DNA from: Pseudomonas sp. B6002
Lineage (GTDB): Bacteria > Pseudomonadota > Gammaproteobacteria > Pseudomonadales > Pseudomonadaceae
DNA: 64,000 nucleotides
Direction of reading: 5' to 3'
Assembly: GCF_013385985.1 (NCBI RefSeq)
Contig: NZ_JACAOY010000003.1
Coordinates: forward strand, 62,001 to 126,000
Shown here: positions 1-8,975 of the stretch, in pieces
Layout: each line of letters starts with the position of its first letter
Numbering within the stretch: position 1 is the stretch's first letter
The notes under the pieces: model-generated
The model's database searches: none
What the model was told of the DNA's origin: nothing
Seen by the model: the letters and a program-made list of their open reading frames with translations, nothing else
Made by a program: the position numbers and the translations under genes

Positions 1-53
1 AACAGCGATACTTTGTGACCGTTGGGGGTAGTCCAGTAATACAGGTCGATCAT
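1..53 (-). CDS. Glutathione S-transferase family protein, N-terminal fragment
   Basis: Only the first 17 codons lie in the window; they read MIDLYYWTTPNGHKVSL and run off the left edge. The Y-Y-W-T-T-P-N-G-H-K stretch is the start of the thioredoxin-like domain of YfcG/YghU-type GSTs, where the Thr/Asn segment contacts glutathione; these are often disulfide-bond reductases rather than classical conjugating enzymes. A good ribosome site (GGAGAG) sits 6 bases upstream of the ATG. It runs in the same direction as the ABC operon on its right but has its own leader of about 100 bases, so it is probably a separate unit. The family call is good; the subtype is inferred. Confidence 0.75.
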   Translation of the reverse strand, partial: MIDLYYWTTPNGHKVSL

Positions 54-158
54 GAAGCTCTCCAAAGGTGGTGATGCTTGAGCGAATGCCTGTAGGTATA
101 GGTAATGTTCCACCGACGAAAATTCAATGAAACATTTGTGCATACCCTTAGAAGCGAA

Positions 159-944
159 TCACACAGCACCGTCCACCAGCACCTGCAACGACTGCTGCGA
201 ACAGCGCTCGATGCGCACCTGCACGCGGTACACCTCGGCAAACATCAGCGGGTCGAGCACCGCATCCGCTGTACCGCTGGCGTACAAGCGGCCTTGGCGC
301 AGCACCGCAATACGGTCGGCAAAACGCGCGGCGAGGTTGATGTCGTGCAGCACCACCACGGCGATCAAGTTGTGCTCACGCACCAGTGAACGCACGCACT
401 CCATCACCTTCAATTGGTAGTTGAGGTCCAGGGCGCTGGTGGGTTCGTCGAGCAACATCACCTGGGGGCGACGCGCGATCAGTTGGGCAAGGCTGACCAA
501 TTGGCGCTGGCCACCGGACAACGTGCTTAACAGTTGATCGGCCAAATGCGTGATGCCAATGCGCTGCAACGCCTCAAAGGCTTCGCGCAGGCAGGCGGCA
601 TTGGACAGGGGAACGCCGTCGGTATTGGCCACGCGCAAGGCGGCAATCACGCTTTCCATCACGCTGAGGCTCAGGCCGGGCGGCAGGTTTTGCGGCATGT
701 AGGTGACGCGCCGTGCGCGCTCGGCCACCGACATGGCTGACAGGTCCAGGTCGCCCAATCGTACAACGCCCTGCATCTTTTCCAGCCCGGCCACGGCGCG
801 CAGCAAGGTGGATTTGCCGGCGCCGTTGGGCCCGATCAAGGCGGTCAGGCTGCCGTGGGGCAGGGTGGGCAGGTTCAGGTCGTGCACGATCTGCCGGCGC
901 CCGTAACTCACATTGGCGTTGTGTACCGATAACCCTGCACTCAT
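159..944 (-). CDS. Iron-siderophore ABC transporter, ATP-binding protein (FecE/FepC type)
   Basis: This 261-residue ATPase energises uptake of an iron chelate across the inner membrane. Walker A GPNGAGKS is at 38-45, the LSGGQ signature at 142-146, Walker B VMLLDEP at 162-168 and the switch His at 200, all intact. The ATG at 944 is chosen because it overlaps the permease stop in an ATGA, the usual sign of translational coupling; the frame stays open further upstream only inside the permease gene. It is the last gene of the receptor - piuC - binding protein - permease - ATPase operon. The substrate class is inferred from those neighbours. Confidence 0.92.
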   Translation of the reverse strand: MSAGLSVHNANVSYGRRQIVHDLNLPTLPHGSLTALIGPNGAGKSTLLRAVAGLEKMQGVVRLGDLDLSAMSVAERARRVTYMPQNLPPGLSLSVMESVIAALRVANTDGVPLSNAACLREAFEALQRIGITHLADQLLSTLSGGQRQLVSLAQLIARRPQVMLLDEPTSALDLNYQLKVMECVRSLVREHNLIAVVVLHDINLAARFADRIAVLRQGRLYASGTADAVLDPLMFAEVYRVQVRIERCSQQSLQVLVDGAV

Positions 945-1999
945 AACTGCCTCCCACGCTTGAACACCAGCACCACGAAAATCGGCACGCCCACCAAGGC
1001 CGTGACAATGCCCACCGGCACGATCACCCCGGGCATGATCAGCTTGCTGGCGATGGACGACAGCGACAGCAGCAACGCGCCGGTCAGGGCGCTGGCCGGA
1101 AGGAGGAAGCGTTGGTCTTCGCCCACCAGGATCCGCGCGATATGCGGACCCACCAGGCCGATAAAACCGATGGTGCCTACGAACGCCACGGCGGTCGCCG
1201 ACAGCAGGCTGATACGCAGCAACGAGAAAAATCGCAGACGCTTCACATCCACGCCGAAGCTTTGCGCGCGGTCCTCGCCCATGCGCAGCAGCGTGAGGCG
1301 CGGTGCGGCAGTGAAGGAAAACGGCATGACCACGGCAACCACCAAGGCCAGAATGCCGAGCTTGTCCCAGTTGGCCCGGGTCACGCTGCCCAGGGTCCAG
1401 AACACCAGCTGTTGCAGCACATCTTCGGTGGCGACCAGCTGCAGCAGGGCCACCACCGCGTTGCAACTGAACACCAGAGCGATACCAAACAGCACGAGGC
1501 TTTCAACCCCGGCACCGCGCAGGCGCGACATGGCTTGCAGCAAAAACACCGAGGCGGCAGCGAAGATAAACGCCGAGATAGAGATGGCGGTATTGGTCGA
1601 GACCCACACGGTGGTCACCGGAAACACAATCACCAGAGACGCGCCCAACGCCGCTGCCGAGGACACGCCCAGGGTAAAGGGGCTGGCCAACGGGTTATTC
1701 AAGATGGCCTGCATCTCGGCCCCGGCCAGCGACAACGCGCAACCGACCAGCACCGCCATCAAGGCGTAGGGCAGGCGCACGTTCCAGATGATCACCTGGT
1801 CGGTGGCGCTCAGGTGGGAGGGGTGCAAAATGCCGTCGAGCAGCGCCAGCAGGCCCATGCCCGACGGGCCGCTGGCCAGGTCCACGAGGATGGCGCAGAC
1901 CAGCGCGCTGCCCAGTAACGCCAGCAGCCAGGCACGCCGCGCCAGCAGGCGGCGGTAGCCCTGGGTGGCGCTGGCGAGGTCGAGGGTTTGAGTGGTCAT
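941..1999 (-). CDS. Iron-siderophore ABC transporter permease (FecCD family)
   Basis: A 352-residue multi-pass inner membrane protein, about the usual length for FecCD/BtuC permeases, which form the channel as homo- or heterodimers. Hydrophobic segments run through most of the protein. The conserved G-x-x-x-P-H-I-A-R stretch near residue 275 matches the coupling-helix region that docks the ATPase. I chose the ATG at 1999 (MTTQTLDL) over a longer frame because the extension would read through the REP palindrome at 2037-2126. Only one permease gene is present, so it should act as a homodimer with two copies of the downstream ATPase. Confidence 0.92.
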   Translation of the reverse strand: MTTQTLDLASATQGYRRLLARRAWLLALLGSALVCAILVDLASGPSGMGLLALLDGILHPSHLSATDQVIIWNVRLPYALMAVLVGCALSLAGAEMQAILNNPLASPFTLGVSSAAALGASLVIVFPVTTVWVSTNTAISISAFIFAAASVFLLQAMSRLRGAGVESLVLFGIALVFSCNAVVALLQLVATEDVLQQLVFWTLGSVTRANWDKLGILALVVAVVMPFSFTAAPRLTLLRMGEDRAQSFGVDVKRLRFFSLLRISLLSATAVAFVGTIGFIGLVGPHIARILVGEDQRFLLPASALTGALLLSLSSIASKLIMPGVIVPVGIVTALVGVPIFVVLVFKRGRQL

Positions 2000-2036
2000 G
2001 TGGCTCACACAGTTGTGAAAACGAAGAAGGTCAAAA

Positions 2037-2126
2037 TGTGGGAGCTGGCTTGCCTGCGATAGCGGTGCATCTGCCACCAAATGGGGTGGCTGATAGACCG
2101 CTATCGCAGGCAAGCCAGCTCCCACA
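2037..2126. repeat. REP palindrome pair (REPIN), arm type A
   Basis: TGTGGGAGCTGGCTTGCC on the left and its reverse complement ending in CTCCCACA on the right enclose a short spacer. The element lies between the binding-protein gene and the permease gene inside the operon, so it would be transcribed and could act as an mRNA processing or stability hairpin that gives more binding protein than permease. Copies of the same arm recur at 8671, 34542, 40547, 47395, 59340 and 63686. Confidence 0.9.
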
Positions 2127-2154
2127 ATGAACGCATTTCAACAGGGGGGCGGGG

Positions 2155-3270
2155 TTACTTGGATTTAGCGTCGATCCAATAGGCACCCTGTAACGGCATG
2201 CCAAGGAATTGTTGGTTAATTGCTTCCATGGTCGCCTGCGGGTCCAGCTTGGCGAACAACTCGGGGTGTACCCATTTGGCCAACGACTCGATGGCCAGCA
2301 GGTTGTACGGCGAGTTGTAGAAGTCATGCCACAGGCCGTGGGCATTGCCTGCGCGGATCGCACGCAGGTTGGCGAATTCCGGACGAGCCAGCACCCGGTC
2401 AAACGCTTCACGTGCTTCGTCGGTGCTCACACCAGCGCCCAGGATCAGCCCCGGCTTGTGGTTACCCGTGGCGACGTAAACATCCGGATCAGCCTTCAAC
2501 GCGTACTCGACACTGATGTCCCCCAGCGCACCCGGCACCACATCGGCGGCGATGTTGCGCCCGCCCACCAGCTTGATCACTTCACCCATGCCGCTCTTGC
2601 CGGTGGTGTGCCCCGGCGCCTGCCAGGCACCGGCCAGCAGTTCGAGGAACACGCTCGGGCGCGGGCCCGCAGGCAAGGTGGCGACGGCGTCGGTGATGAC
2701 CTTGATGTGCTGGTCATAGAAGTCCAGGAACGCCTTGGCCTGGGCTTCACGGCCCAGCGCGTCACCCAGCGCGGTCATGCTGGTGTGGGTGCCTTGCACC
2801 GGGTTGATGCGGAAGTCGACGAACAACACCGGGATGCCCGCCTTGGCCAGCACATCGGCGACCGGGCTGTGTTCGGTGGGGCCGTGGCCGGAAATGCTGA
2901 ACACCGCCAGGTCAGGTTTGAGCGAAAGAATTTCCTCGGCGCTGACGCTTTGCTCCGACGCCTGGCCGATCAGCGGGATGTCTTTCACCGTCGGAAATTT
3001 CGCCACGTAGGCGTTGTAGGTGTGCTGGTCCAGCAGCTTCAAGTCGTTCTGCCAACCGACGATGCGCTGGAACGGCGCCTCCTTGTCGAGCAAGGCAAAG
3101 GCGGAAATCAGCCGGCCTTCGCCGAGGACCACACGCTTGACGTTGTCGGCCACTTCGACCTTGCGGCCCAGCACGTCGGTGACTTCATGGGCGGCGGCGG
3201 TTTCGGCATGGCCCAGGACCAGCGCGGCGAACAGCACGCCGAGCTTGAGCGCGTTTCGGGGTTTCAACAT
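2155..3270 (-). CDS. Periplasmic iron-siderophore binding protein of the ABC importer
   Basis: A 371-residue substrate-binding protein of the TroA/BtuF-like (cluster A-II) fold. A Sec signal peptide covers about residues 1-26 (MLKPRNALKLG start, hydrophobic core, AAA cleavage region), followed by the typical opening V-T-D-V-L-G-R-K-V. The ATG at 3270 is preferred over one at 3306 because it has a GGAG site 9 bases upstream and begins directly with the signal peptide. It sits 28 bases after piuC. It should pass the chelate that crosses the outer membrane through the receptor to the FecCD permease. The ligand cannot be read from sequence. Confidence 0.9.
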   Translation of the reverse strand: MLKPRNALKLGVLFAALVLGHAETAAAHEVTDVLGRKVEVADNVKRVVLGEGRLISAFALLDKEAPFQRIVGWQNDLKLLDQHTYNAYVAKFPTVKDIPLIGQASEQSVSAEEILSLKPDLAVFSISGHGPTEHSPVADVLAKAGIPVLFVDFRINPVQGTHTSMTALGDALGREAQAKAFLDFYDQHIKVITDAVATLPAGPRPSVFLELLAGAWQAPGHTTGKSGMGEVIKLVGGRNIAADVVPGALGDISVEYALKADPDVYVATGNHKPGLILGAGVSTDEAREAFDRVLARPEFANLRAIRAGNAHGLWHDFYNSPYNLLAIESLAKWVHPELFAKLDPQATMEAINQQFLGMPLQGAYWIDAKSK

Positions 3271-3298
3271 GGCAAGGACTCCAGGTGAAGGCGGCGCA

Positions 3299-3979
3299 TC
3301 AGACATCGCTCCAGCGCCGCAGCAGGTTGTGATAAGCGCCGCTCAGTTGCAGCAGCGCGTGGTGGTCGGCGTGTTGCGCGGTGAGGGTCTGGATCGCCAC
3401 GTCCATGTCCAGCAGCAGTTGGCGCTGGCTGTCTTCGCGCACCAGGCTTTCGATCCAGAAGAAACTGGCCAGGCGCTCACCACGGGTGACGGGGTTGATC
3501 TTGTGCAGACTGCTGCCGGGGTAGATCAGCAGGTGGCCGGCGGGCAGCTTCACCGCGTGTTCGCCGAAGGTGTCGCGGATCACCAGTTCGCCACCGTCGT
3601 AGCTGGCCGGGTCGGCCAGGAACAACGTGGCGGAGATGTCAGTGCGTACCCGTTCGCGCACACCCTTGAGGCCGCGAATGGCATTGTCGATATGCCAGTC
3701 GAAGGCCTCGCCGCCGCTGTAGCGGTTGAACAGCGGCGGGTAGATGCGCTTGGGCAGGGCGGCGGACATGAACAGCGCGTTGTCCGACAGCCGCGCCAGA
3801 ATCTGCTCACCCACACGGATGGCCGTCGGCGAATCTTCCGGCAACTGCCGGTTGTTTTTCGCCAGGGCCGAGCGCTGCCCGGCGGTCACCTTGCCGTCAA
3901 CCCACGGCTGATCGAGCAAAGCGGCCGCGATGGTCTCGACTTCACGGGGGCTGAGCAGCCCCGGGATTTCGATCAGCAC
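3299..3979 (-). CDS. piuC: PKHD-type Fe(II)/2-oxoglutarate hydroxylase PiuC
   Basis: A 226-residue Fe(II)- and 2-oxoglutarate-dependent dioxygenase of the PiuC/YbiX family. The H-x-D iron ligands are in F-D-W-H-I-D-N-A (His96, Asp98), and the distal His with the 2-oxoglutarate Arg in [12 protein letters not shown] near residues 159-169. Length matches the family. In Pseudomonas, piuC is paired with a catecholate-type receptor and affects entry of siderophore-conjugated drugs; its natural substrate is unsettled. It starts 3 bases after the receptor stop, so the two are co-transcribed and probably co-regulated by iron. Confidence 0.93.
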   Translation of the reverse strand: MLIEIPGLLSPREVETIAAALLDQPWVDGKVTAGQRSALAKNNRQLPEDSPTAIRVGEQILARLSDNALFMSAALPKRIYPPLFNRYSGGEAFDWHIDNAIRGLKGVRERVRTDISATLFLADPASYDGGELVIRDTFGEHAVKLPAGHLLIYPGSSLHKINPVTRGERLASFFWIESLVREDSQRQLLLDMDVAIQTLTAQHADHHALLQLSGAYHNLLRRWSDV

Positions 3980-3982
3980 CGG

Positions 3983-6364
3983 TCAGAACTCATAGTCGAC
4001 GCTGGCGGTGAGGGTGCGCCCGGCCCCGGGGATGCCGTACAACTGGAAGCCGTCGAGGGACGCGCCGACCTGGCTGTAATAGAACTTGTTGAACACGTTG
4101 TTGAGGTTGAGGTTGACCGTGGTGTCCTTGTTCACCTTGTATTGCGCCGCCACGTTGCTCAGCCAGTAGCCGGGGGCCTTTTCGTTGTCGCGTACATAAA
4201 TGGCATTCACCCCGGACGGGCCGTTGGCGTAGCTGCTGTTGTTGTTCAAGCCGCCGACGTATTTGTTGTCGCTGTAGCGACGACGGCCCACGTATTGCTC
4301 GCCGTAGCTGAGGCTCAGGGCGTCGGTGACGGCGTAGGTGGTCCAGAGGTTGGCGGTCAGGTCGGGCACGTTCTTGGCTTCGGCGCCTTTGTTGATGCCT
4401 TTGGTCTGGGTGCTCTTGAGCGCCGAGAACCCGGTGTAGGCGGTCCAGCGCGGCGTGATGTTGCCTTGCAGGCCAAGCTCCACGCCGTCTACGCGTTTGG
4501 CGGGCAGGGCGCGGACCGGGGCGGACTCGCCGTCCTGGTATTCCCAGGCGTTGTCCAGTTCGGTACGGAAGATCGCCGCCGTCACGTTGAGCATGTCGTG
4601 GGCAATGTCCCACTTGGTGCCCATTTCATAGGTCTTGGACTTGGCCGGGCTGTAGTTGCTGGTGGTGGCCGAACCGTAGATCTGGTTGTTGGTGGACGCA
4701 CCCAATGCCGACGGTTGCGCCGCTTCGCTGTAGGACACATAGATGCTGCCATTAGGCAACGGCTTGTACACCGCGCCGACGCGACCACTGACGGCGCCAT
4801 CGGTGCTGCTGATATCTGCCTGGCCACGCTGGGTGGTCTGGGCGCGCCAGTTGTCGTAGCGCAGCGAACCGAGCACTTGCCACTGGTCGTTGAGGGTGAC
4901 CGTGTCGCCTGCATAAATGCCGGCGTTGTCGATCACCGAGCGCGGGTCGCCTTCGCCTTTGGTCACATAGGTGCTGGCGAAGCTGTGGCTTGGGTCGCTC
5001 ATGTCGAAGAACATGTTGCCGGCCGGCACTTCGGCGTTGCGTTTCAGGCCGCCGTAGGTCTCGTGGTAGAACTCAAGGCCTGACACCACCGCGTGCTGCA
5101 GGCTGCCGGTGTTGAACTTGAAGCTGAAGTCGGTCTGGTTATCCAGGATGGTGTAGCGCTTGGACAAACCGAAATCGCTGCCCCGCAGGATGCCGTAGGC
5201 CGTGTTGCTGTTGTTCACGTAGTCGGTGTAGGCATTGACCGTGCTACCCGGTACTTGGCTGATCGGGCCTACACCGGTGTAGCCCAAGGTCGCACAGCGC
5301 GTGCCGGAACAGGTTTTCTGGCCGTTGGCATTGGCGGCAAAGAACCGCGCCGGGGAGAGCACGGCGAAGTTGTCGCTGCGTTCCCAGCGGGTCTGGTTGC
5401 GCAGGTTGGCTTCGTTCCAGTCGAAATCGTGTTCGAAACGGGCAGTCAGCGAGGTGGTTTCGTTCTGCTGGGTGTAGAGGCTGGAGTCGCCGTACCAGTT
5501 CGAGCGCTTCACGCCCGGCATGCGGTCGCCATTCGTCCCACGCTGGATCGGCACGCCGCCGTCCGGGGTGTTGGTGTCTTTCTGATAGAAGGTGTCGACG
5601 AAGAACCGCGTGTCGGTGCCCAGGCCGAAGCCGAACGAGGTGGCGATGCCCCAGCGGTCGTAGTCCACGTCGTCGCGCTCGGCCACCCCGTTGTAGTGCT
5701 TCATCAGGTTGAGGCGCACGGCGGTGGTGTCGTTGATCTGTTTGTTCAGGTCGGCGGTGAGGCGGCGGTAGCTGTCGGTGCCGATCCCGGCCGAGACTTT
5801 ATTGGCGTCGCCCAAGTGCGCTTCTTTGCTCACCAGGTTGACGCTGCCGCCCACCGCGGACACCCCGGATTCAATCGACCCGGTGCCCTTGAACACTTCA
5901 GCCTGTTGCAGGTTGAAGGTGTCGGTGCGCGTGGACATGCCCGCATCGCGCACGCCATCGACGGTCAGGCTTTGCTCGGACGAAAAACCACGAATCGAAA
6001 ACAGGTCGCCCCAGCCCAGGTTGCCTTCGCCCGACATAAAGGTAATGCCTGGCACGTTGCGCAGCACTTCCTGCAAGGTCTGCGCATTCTGCTCCTTGAG
6101 CACCTGTTGCGGCACGATGGTCACGCTTTGCGGTGCATCCAGCAGTGGCTGGCTGATCTTGGCGGAGGTCACCCGGTCGACCTTGAAGGTGGAAGTGGCT
6201 TCGCCATCCACCTTGATTTCCGGCAGGCTCAGCACCGAGTCGTTGGTCGCGGCAGCGGGCGCATCGGCCCAGGCCGTCGGGGCAACGCTACCGGCAGCCA
6301 GCAGACCGAACATCGGCGCCAGGGTGGTGTGCAGCGTGTGGCTGCGAGGTGTGGGCAGTGACAT
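3983..6364 (-). CDS. TonB-dependent siderophore receptor (Fiu/PiuA-like)
   Basis: A 793-residue outer membrane receptor. The signal peptide ends near A-W-A-D at residue 34, and a possible TonB box L-S-L-P-E-I-K-V lies just after residue 45. The plug domain runs to about 210 (S-V-T-I-V-P-Q-Q-V-L, V-P-G-I-T, I-R-G-F-S, V-D-G-V-R-D), followed by a 22-strand barrel ending in the expected aromatic C-terminus (V-D-Y-E-F). It imports ferric chelates with TonB-ExbBD energy. PiuC directly downstream argues for a PiuA/Fiu-type catecholate receptor. A cysteine pair in an extracellular-loop position (K-T-C-S-G-T-R-C) is probably a disulfide. A Fur-like site lies just upstream, and the two-component pair transcribed away from it may also control it. 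Confidence 0.92.
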   Translation of the reverse strand: MSLPTPRSHTLHTTLAPMFGLLAAGSVAPTAWADAPAAATNDSVLSLPEIKVDGEATSTFKVDRVTSAKISQPLLDAPQSVTIVPQQVLKEQNAQTLQEVLRNVPGITFMSGEGNLGWGDLFSIRGFSSEQSLTVDGVRDAGMSTRTDTFNLQQAEVFKGTGSIESGVSAVGGSVNLVSKEAHLGDANKVSAGIGTDSYRRLTADLNKQINDTTAVRLNLMKHYNGVAERDDVDYDRWGIATSFGFGLGTDTRFFVDTFYQKDTNTPDGGVPIQRGTNGDRMPGVKRSNWYGDSSLYTQQNETTSLTARFEHDFDWNEANLRNQTRWERSDNFAVLSPARFFAANANGQKTCSGTRCATLGYTGVGPISQVPGSTVNAYTDYVNNSNTAYGILRGSDFGLSKRYTILDNQTDFSFKFNTGSLQHAVVSGLEFYHETYGGLKRNAEVPAGNMFFDMSDPSHSFASTYVTKGEGDPRSVIDNAGIYAGDTVTLNDQWQVLGSLRYDNWRAQTTQRGQADISSTDGAVSGRVGAVYKPLPNGSIYVSYSEAAQPSALGASTNNQIYGSATTSNYSPAKSKTYEMGTKWDIAHDMLNVTAAIFRTELDNAWEYQDGESAPVRALPAKRVDGVELGLQGNITPRWTAYTGFSALKSTQTKGINKGAEAKNVPDLTANLWTTYAVTDALSLSYGEQYVGRRRYSDNKYVGGLNNNSSYANGPSGVNAIYVRDNEKAPGYWLSNVAAQYKVNKDTTVNLNLNNVFNKFYYSQVGASLDGFQLYGIPGAGRTLTASVDYEF

Positions 6365-6381
6365 AGGCGAGTTCCGAGTCT

Positions 6382-6400
6382 AAATTACAATTACTCTCAT
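6382..6400 (-). promoter_or_regulatory. Fur-box-like site upstream of the siderophore receptor
   Basis: Read on the minus strand the site is ATGAGAGTAATTGTAATTT. It differs at three positions from ATGAGAATAATTATCATTT, a form I constructed from the general look of natural Fur sites. It lies 17 bases upstream of the receptor ATG, where bound Fur would overlap the promoter. Match to the idealised 19-mer is only about 10 of 19, so the call rests partly on the iron-uptake context. Confidence 0.5.
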
Positions 6401-6560
6401 TTAGGTTCGGTAGTCTAAAGAGCGATTTCCCCTGCCATGCCCTGGGTTTGTATCGCTGATGCGTGATTATCGTTTCCCACAACATTCCATTACATTTGCG
6501 CGTACTGCTGGCTGAACTTTCGGCTATCTCCTGCGTTTTGAGTTTTCGGACCGACTGCCC

Positions 6561-7271
6561 ATGGCCAAGCAAGACCACTTGTTGATCGTCGATGACGACC
6601 CGCAAATCCGCCAACTGCTCTGCGACTACCTGAGCGACGCCGGCTTCCAGGTGTCCACCGCCGCCGATGGCAAGGAAATGCGCCGCCGCCTGGCGCTGAA
6701 TGTGATCGACCTGATCGTGCTCGACCTGATGCTGCCTGGCGAAGACGGTCTGAGCCTGTGCCGTGAACTGCGGGTGAGTTCCAACACGCCGGTGGTGATG
6801 CTCACGGCCAAGGGCTCGTTGATCGACCGTATCGTCGGCCTGGAAATCGGTGCCGACGATTACCTGCCCAAACCCTTCGACCCGCGTGAATTGCTGGTGC
6901 GCATCAAAGTGGTGCTGCGCCGGGTGCAGAGTTTCCCGGACCGTGCACGGCTGGATGAAGCACCGAGTATCTGTTTCGCCGGCTGGCAGCTCGACACACG
7001 GGCGCGGCAACTGCTCACCCCGGACGGTGTAGTGGTCAGCCTGGGCAATTCGGACTACCGCGTGCTGCGCCTGTTGTTGCAGCACCCCAACCGCCCGTTG
7101 AGTCGCGACTTTTTGCTCAACCACGTGTTCGACAAGGACAGCACGCCGTTCGACCGCTCCATCGACGTGTGCGTCAGCCGCCTGCGTTCCCAACTGCCGG
7201 CCGGGCTGATCAAGACCGTGCGCAACGAGGGTTACATGCTCACCGCCGACGATGTGGTGCTGGGCTCGTGA
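6561..7271 (+). CDS. OmpR-family response regulator, divergent from the siderophore receptor
   Basis: A 236-residue two-component regulator. The receiver domain spans 1-120 with acidic pocket D-D-D at 11-13, phospho-acceptor Asp55 (V-L-D-L-M-L-P), Thr82 and Lys104. The C-terminal winged helix follows (V-L-R-L-L-L-Q-H-P-N-R, then D-V-C-V-S-R-L-R and G-Y-M-L). It overlaps the kinase gene by four bases. Its position back-to-back with a siderophore receptor resembles the pirRS and pfeRS arrangements in P. aeruginosa, which suggests it activates the receptor when the cognate chelate is sensed; that target is inference. Confidence 0.93.
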   Translation: MAKQDHLLIVDDDPQIRQLLCDYLSDAGFQVSTAADGKEMRRRLALNVIDLIVLDLMLPGEDGLSLCRELRVSSNTPVVMLTAKGSLIDRIVGLEIGADDYLPKPFDPRELLVRIKVVLRRVQSFPDRARLDEAPSICFAGWQLDTRARQLLTPDGVVVSLGNSDYRVLRLLLQHPNRPLSRDFLLNHVFDKDSTPFDRSIDVCVSRLRSQLPAGLIKTVRNEGYMLTADDVVLGS

Positions 7272-8653
7272 GACTGCTGCCGCGTTCGCTGTTCGGGCGG
7301 CTGGTGCTGATTCTGGTCAGCGGCATGCTCGCGGCCCAGGCCCTGACCAGCAGCATCTGGTACGACCGTCGTCATGGCCAGGTGCTGGAAATTCCCGCGC
7401 GGTTGATCGCGACGCGCCTGGCCGACGTGGTGCGCCTGGTGCACAGCGATCCGCAGCAGGCGGACCAGTTGATCAAACTGCTCAACACGCCGCACTTTCG
7501 CCTCACCGTGAGCGACCAGGCCAGCAGCACGCCCAGCACCCTCACCGACAGCGACCGACCCACCGAGCGCCTGATCAAAAAGGTGTTGTCGGAGAAAACC
7601 GGCTACGCCCAGACCCTGATCCTGTTGCGCCTGTCCCTGGTGGATGGCGAAGGGCAAACCGCCGGGCTGTCGACCCTGCTTGGCTCCAAGCCGGTGGTGG
7701 GGCAATTCCTGATTGACCTGCGCTTGCCCGATGGGCGCTGGTTGCAGGTGGATGCGAGTGAAGAGCAGGGCTGGACCAGCACGTCGCCGCTGGACCTGCT
7801 GTTCGACTATGTGATGCGCATCTATTTGCTGCGGGTGTTGGTGCTGGTGGTGATCGCCCTGGTGGCTGTACGCCTGGCGATCCGCCCGCTCAATGCCCTG
7901 GCCAAGGCGGCCGAGGCGTTGGGGCGTGATATCCAGCGCCCGCCGCTGTCGGTGGACGGCCCCACCGAAGTCCGCCGCGCGGCGCAGGCTTTCAACGCGA
8001 TGCAGCAACGCTTGATCGCCAACATCGCCGAACGCACGCGCTTTCTCGCGGCGATTTCCCACGACCTGCGCTCACCGATCACACGCCTGCGCCTGCGCAC
8101 CGAGATGCTGGAAGACACCCGCACCAAGGAGCGGTTTCGCAGCGATCTGGAAGAAATGGAGCACATGGTCTCCAGCACCCTGGATTTTGTCAGCAGCGGC
8201 GAAATCAATGAGACGCGGCAGAACATCGACATCAACGCCTTGCTGCAAAGCCTGCAGGCTGATCTTGAGGATGTGGGGCAAAGCGTGACGATCGTGGGCC
8301 GGGCCAGACACCCGTTGCCGGGATACGCCCGCAGCCTCAAGCGCTGCGTGCAGAACTTGCTGGAAAACGCAGTGCGTTATGGTTGTGAAGTGGTGGTGCA
8401 GGTCGAGGACCAGACAGACAGCCTGAAGATCGTCATCAGCGACCGTGGCCCGGGGATTCCCCAGGAACAGCTGGAACAGGTGATGGAGCCGTTTTACCGG
8501 GTAGAGGGCTCACGTAATGCCGAGACGGGCGGGTATGGGTTGGGGCTGAGCATTGCCCATACGATTGCGCGGGCGCATGACGGGCGGTTGAGCTTGAGCA
8601 ATCGGGAAGGCGGGGGGCTGGAAGTGGTGTTGCAGTTCCAGCGCAAGCCCTGA
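7268..8653 (+). CDS. Sensor histidine kinase partner of the OmpR-type regulator
   Basis: A 461-residue membrane kinase. I start it at the GTG at 7268, which overlaps the regulator stop as GTGA; the longer frame would lie inside the regulator gene. The first transmembrane helix is at about 10-28, a periplasmic sensor segment at 30-175, and the second helix at about 185-205. HAMP follows, then the H-box with phospho-acceptor His265 (A-I-S-H-D-L-R-S-P). The N-box is N-L-L-E-N-A-V-R-Y-G, with G1 D-R-G-P-G-I-P and G2 G-Y-G-L-G-L-S. All catalytic boxes are intact. The signal is unknown; siderophore or iron status is suggested only by location. Confidence 0.93.
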   Translation: MRLLPRSLFGRLVLILVSGMLAAQALTSSIWYDRRHGQVLEIPARLIATRLADVVRLVHSDPQQADQLIKLLNTPHFRLTVSDQASSTPSTLTDSDRPTERLIKKVLSEKTGYAQTLILLRLSLVDGEGQTAGLSTLLGSKPVVGQFLIDLRLPDGRWLQVDASEEQGWTSTSPLDLLFDYVMRIYLLRVLVLVVIALVAVRLAIRPLNALAKAAEALGRDIQRPPLSVDGPTEVRRAAQAFNAMQQRLIANIAERTRFLAAISHDLRSPITRLRLRTEMLEDTRTKERFRSDLEEMEHMVSSTLDFVSSGEINETRQNIDINALLQSLQADLEDVGQSVTIVGRARHPLPGYARSLKRCVQNLLENAVRYGCEVVVQVEDQTDSLKIVISDRGPGIPQEQLEQVMEPFYRVEGSRNAETGGYGLGLSIAHTIARAHDGRLSLSNREGGGLEVVLQFQRKP

Positions 8654-8670
8654 ACCTGTAACACCATCCA

Positions 8671-8757
8671 TGTGGGAGCTGGCTTGCCTGCGATGCAGAC
8701 ACCTCGGTACATCAGGCACACCCAGTTGATGCCATCGCAGGCAAGCCAGCTCCTACA
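8671..8757. repeat. REP palindrome pair (REPIN), arm type A
   Basis: TGTGGGAGCTGGCTTGCC at 8671 pairs with the complementary arm ending TCCTACA at 8757; one arm has CTCCTAC instead of CTCCCAC. It fills the gap between convergent genes (the histidine kinase and the SEC-C protein) and may serve as the shared transcription end. Confidence 0.88.
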
Positions 8758-8774
8758 CAGCCTGAGTCAGGGCA

Positions 8775-8975
8775 TTACGCCCCGTGGCACTTCTTGAATT
8801 TCTTCGCGCTGCCGCAAGGGCAAGGGTCGTTGCGGCCAACGTCCTTCAAGGCGTTGCGCACCGGCTCCTGGTGAGCGTGGCCGCAGTTCGGGCCGTGGAC
8901 ATGGCCGTGGTCGTGATCATGGTGATCGTGATCGTGGTTGCAGTCAGGACCATGGACATGGGGTTGCTGAGTCAT
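8775..8975 (-). CDS. Small His-rich SEC-C motif protein
   Basis: A 66-residue protein in two parts. Residues 1-36 are rich in His, Asp and Cys, with two near-copies of H-V-H-G-P-x-C separated by runs of H-D. Residues 48-66 form a complete SEC-C zinc motif ([15 protein letters not shown]), as at the C-terminus of SecA and in YchJ. The His/Cys part looks able to bind several metal ions. It overlaps the lipoprotein gene upstream by ATGA and is last of a run of minus-strand genes. The biochemical role is unknown; metal handling or a translocase/ribosome partner are possibilities. Confidence 0.85.
   Translation of the reverse strand: MTQQPHVHGPDCNHDHDHHDHDHGHVHGPNCGHAHQEPVRNALKDVGRNDPCPCGSAKKFKKCHGA

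Noticed and set aside
3020-5083. Long plus-strand frame of about 690 codons opposite the PiuC and receptor genes
   Set aside because: It crosses three well-supported minus-strand genes, has no ribosome site and no recognisable domain. It is a mirror frame caused by codon bias.
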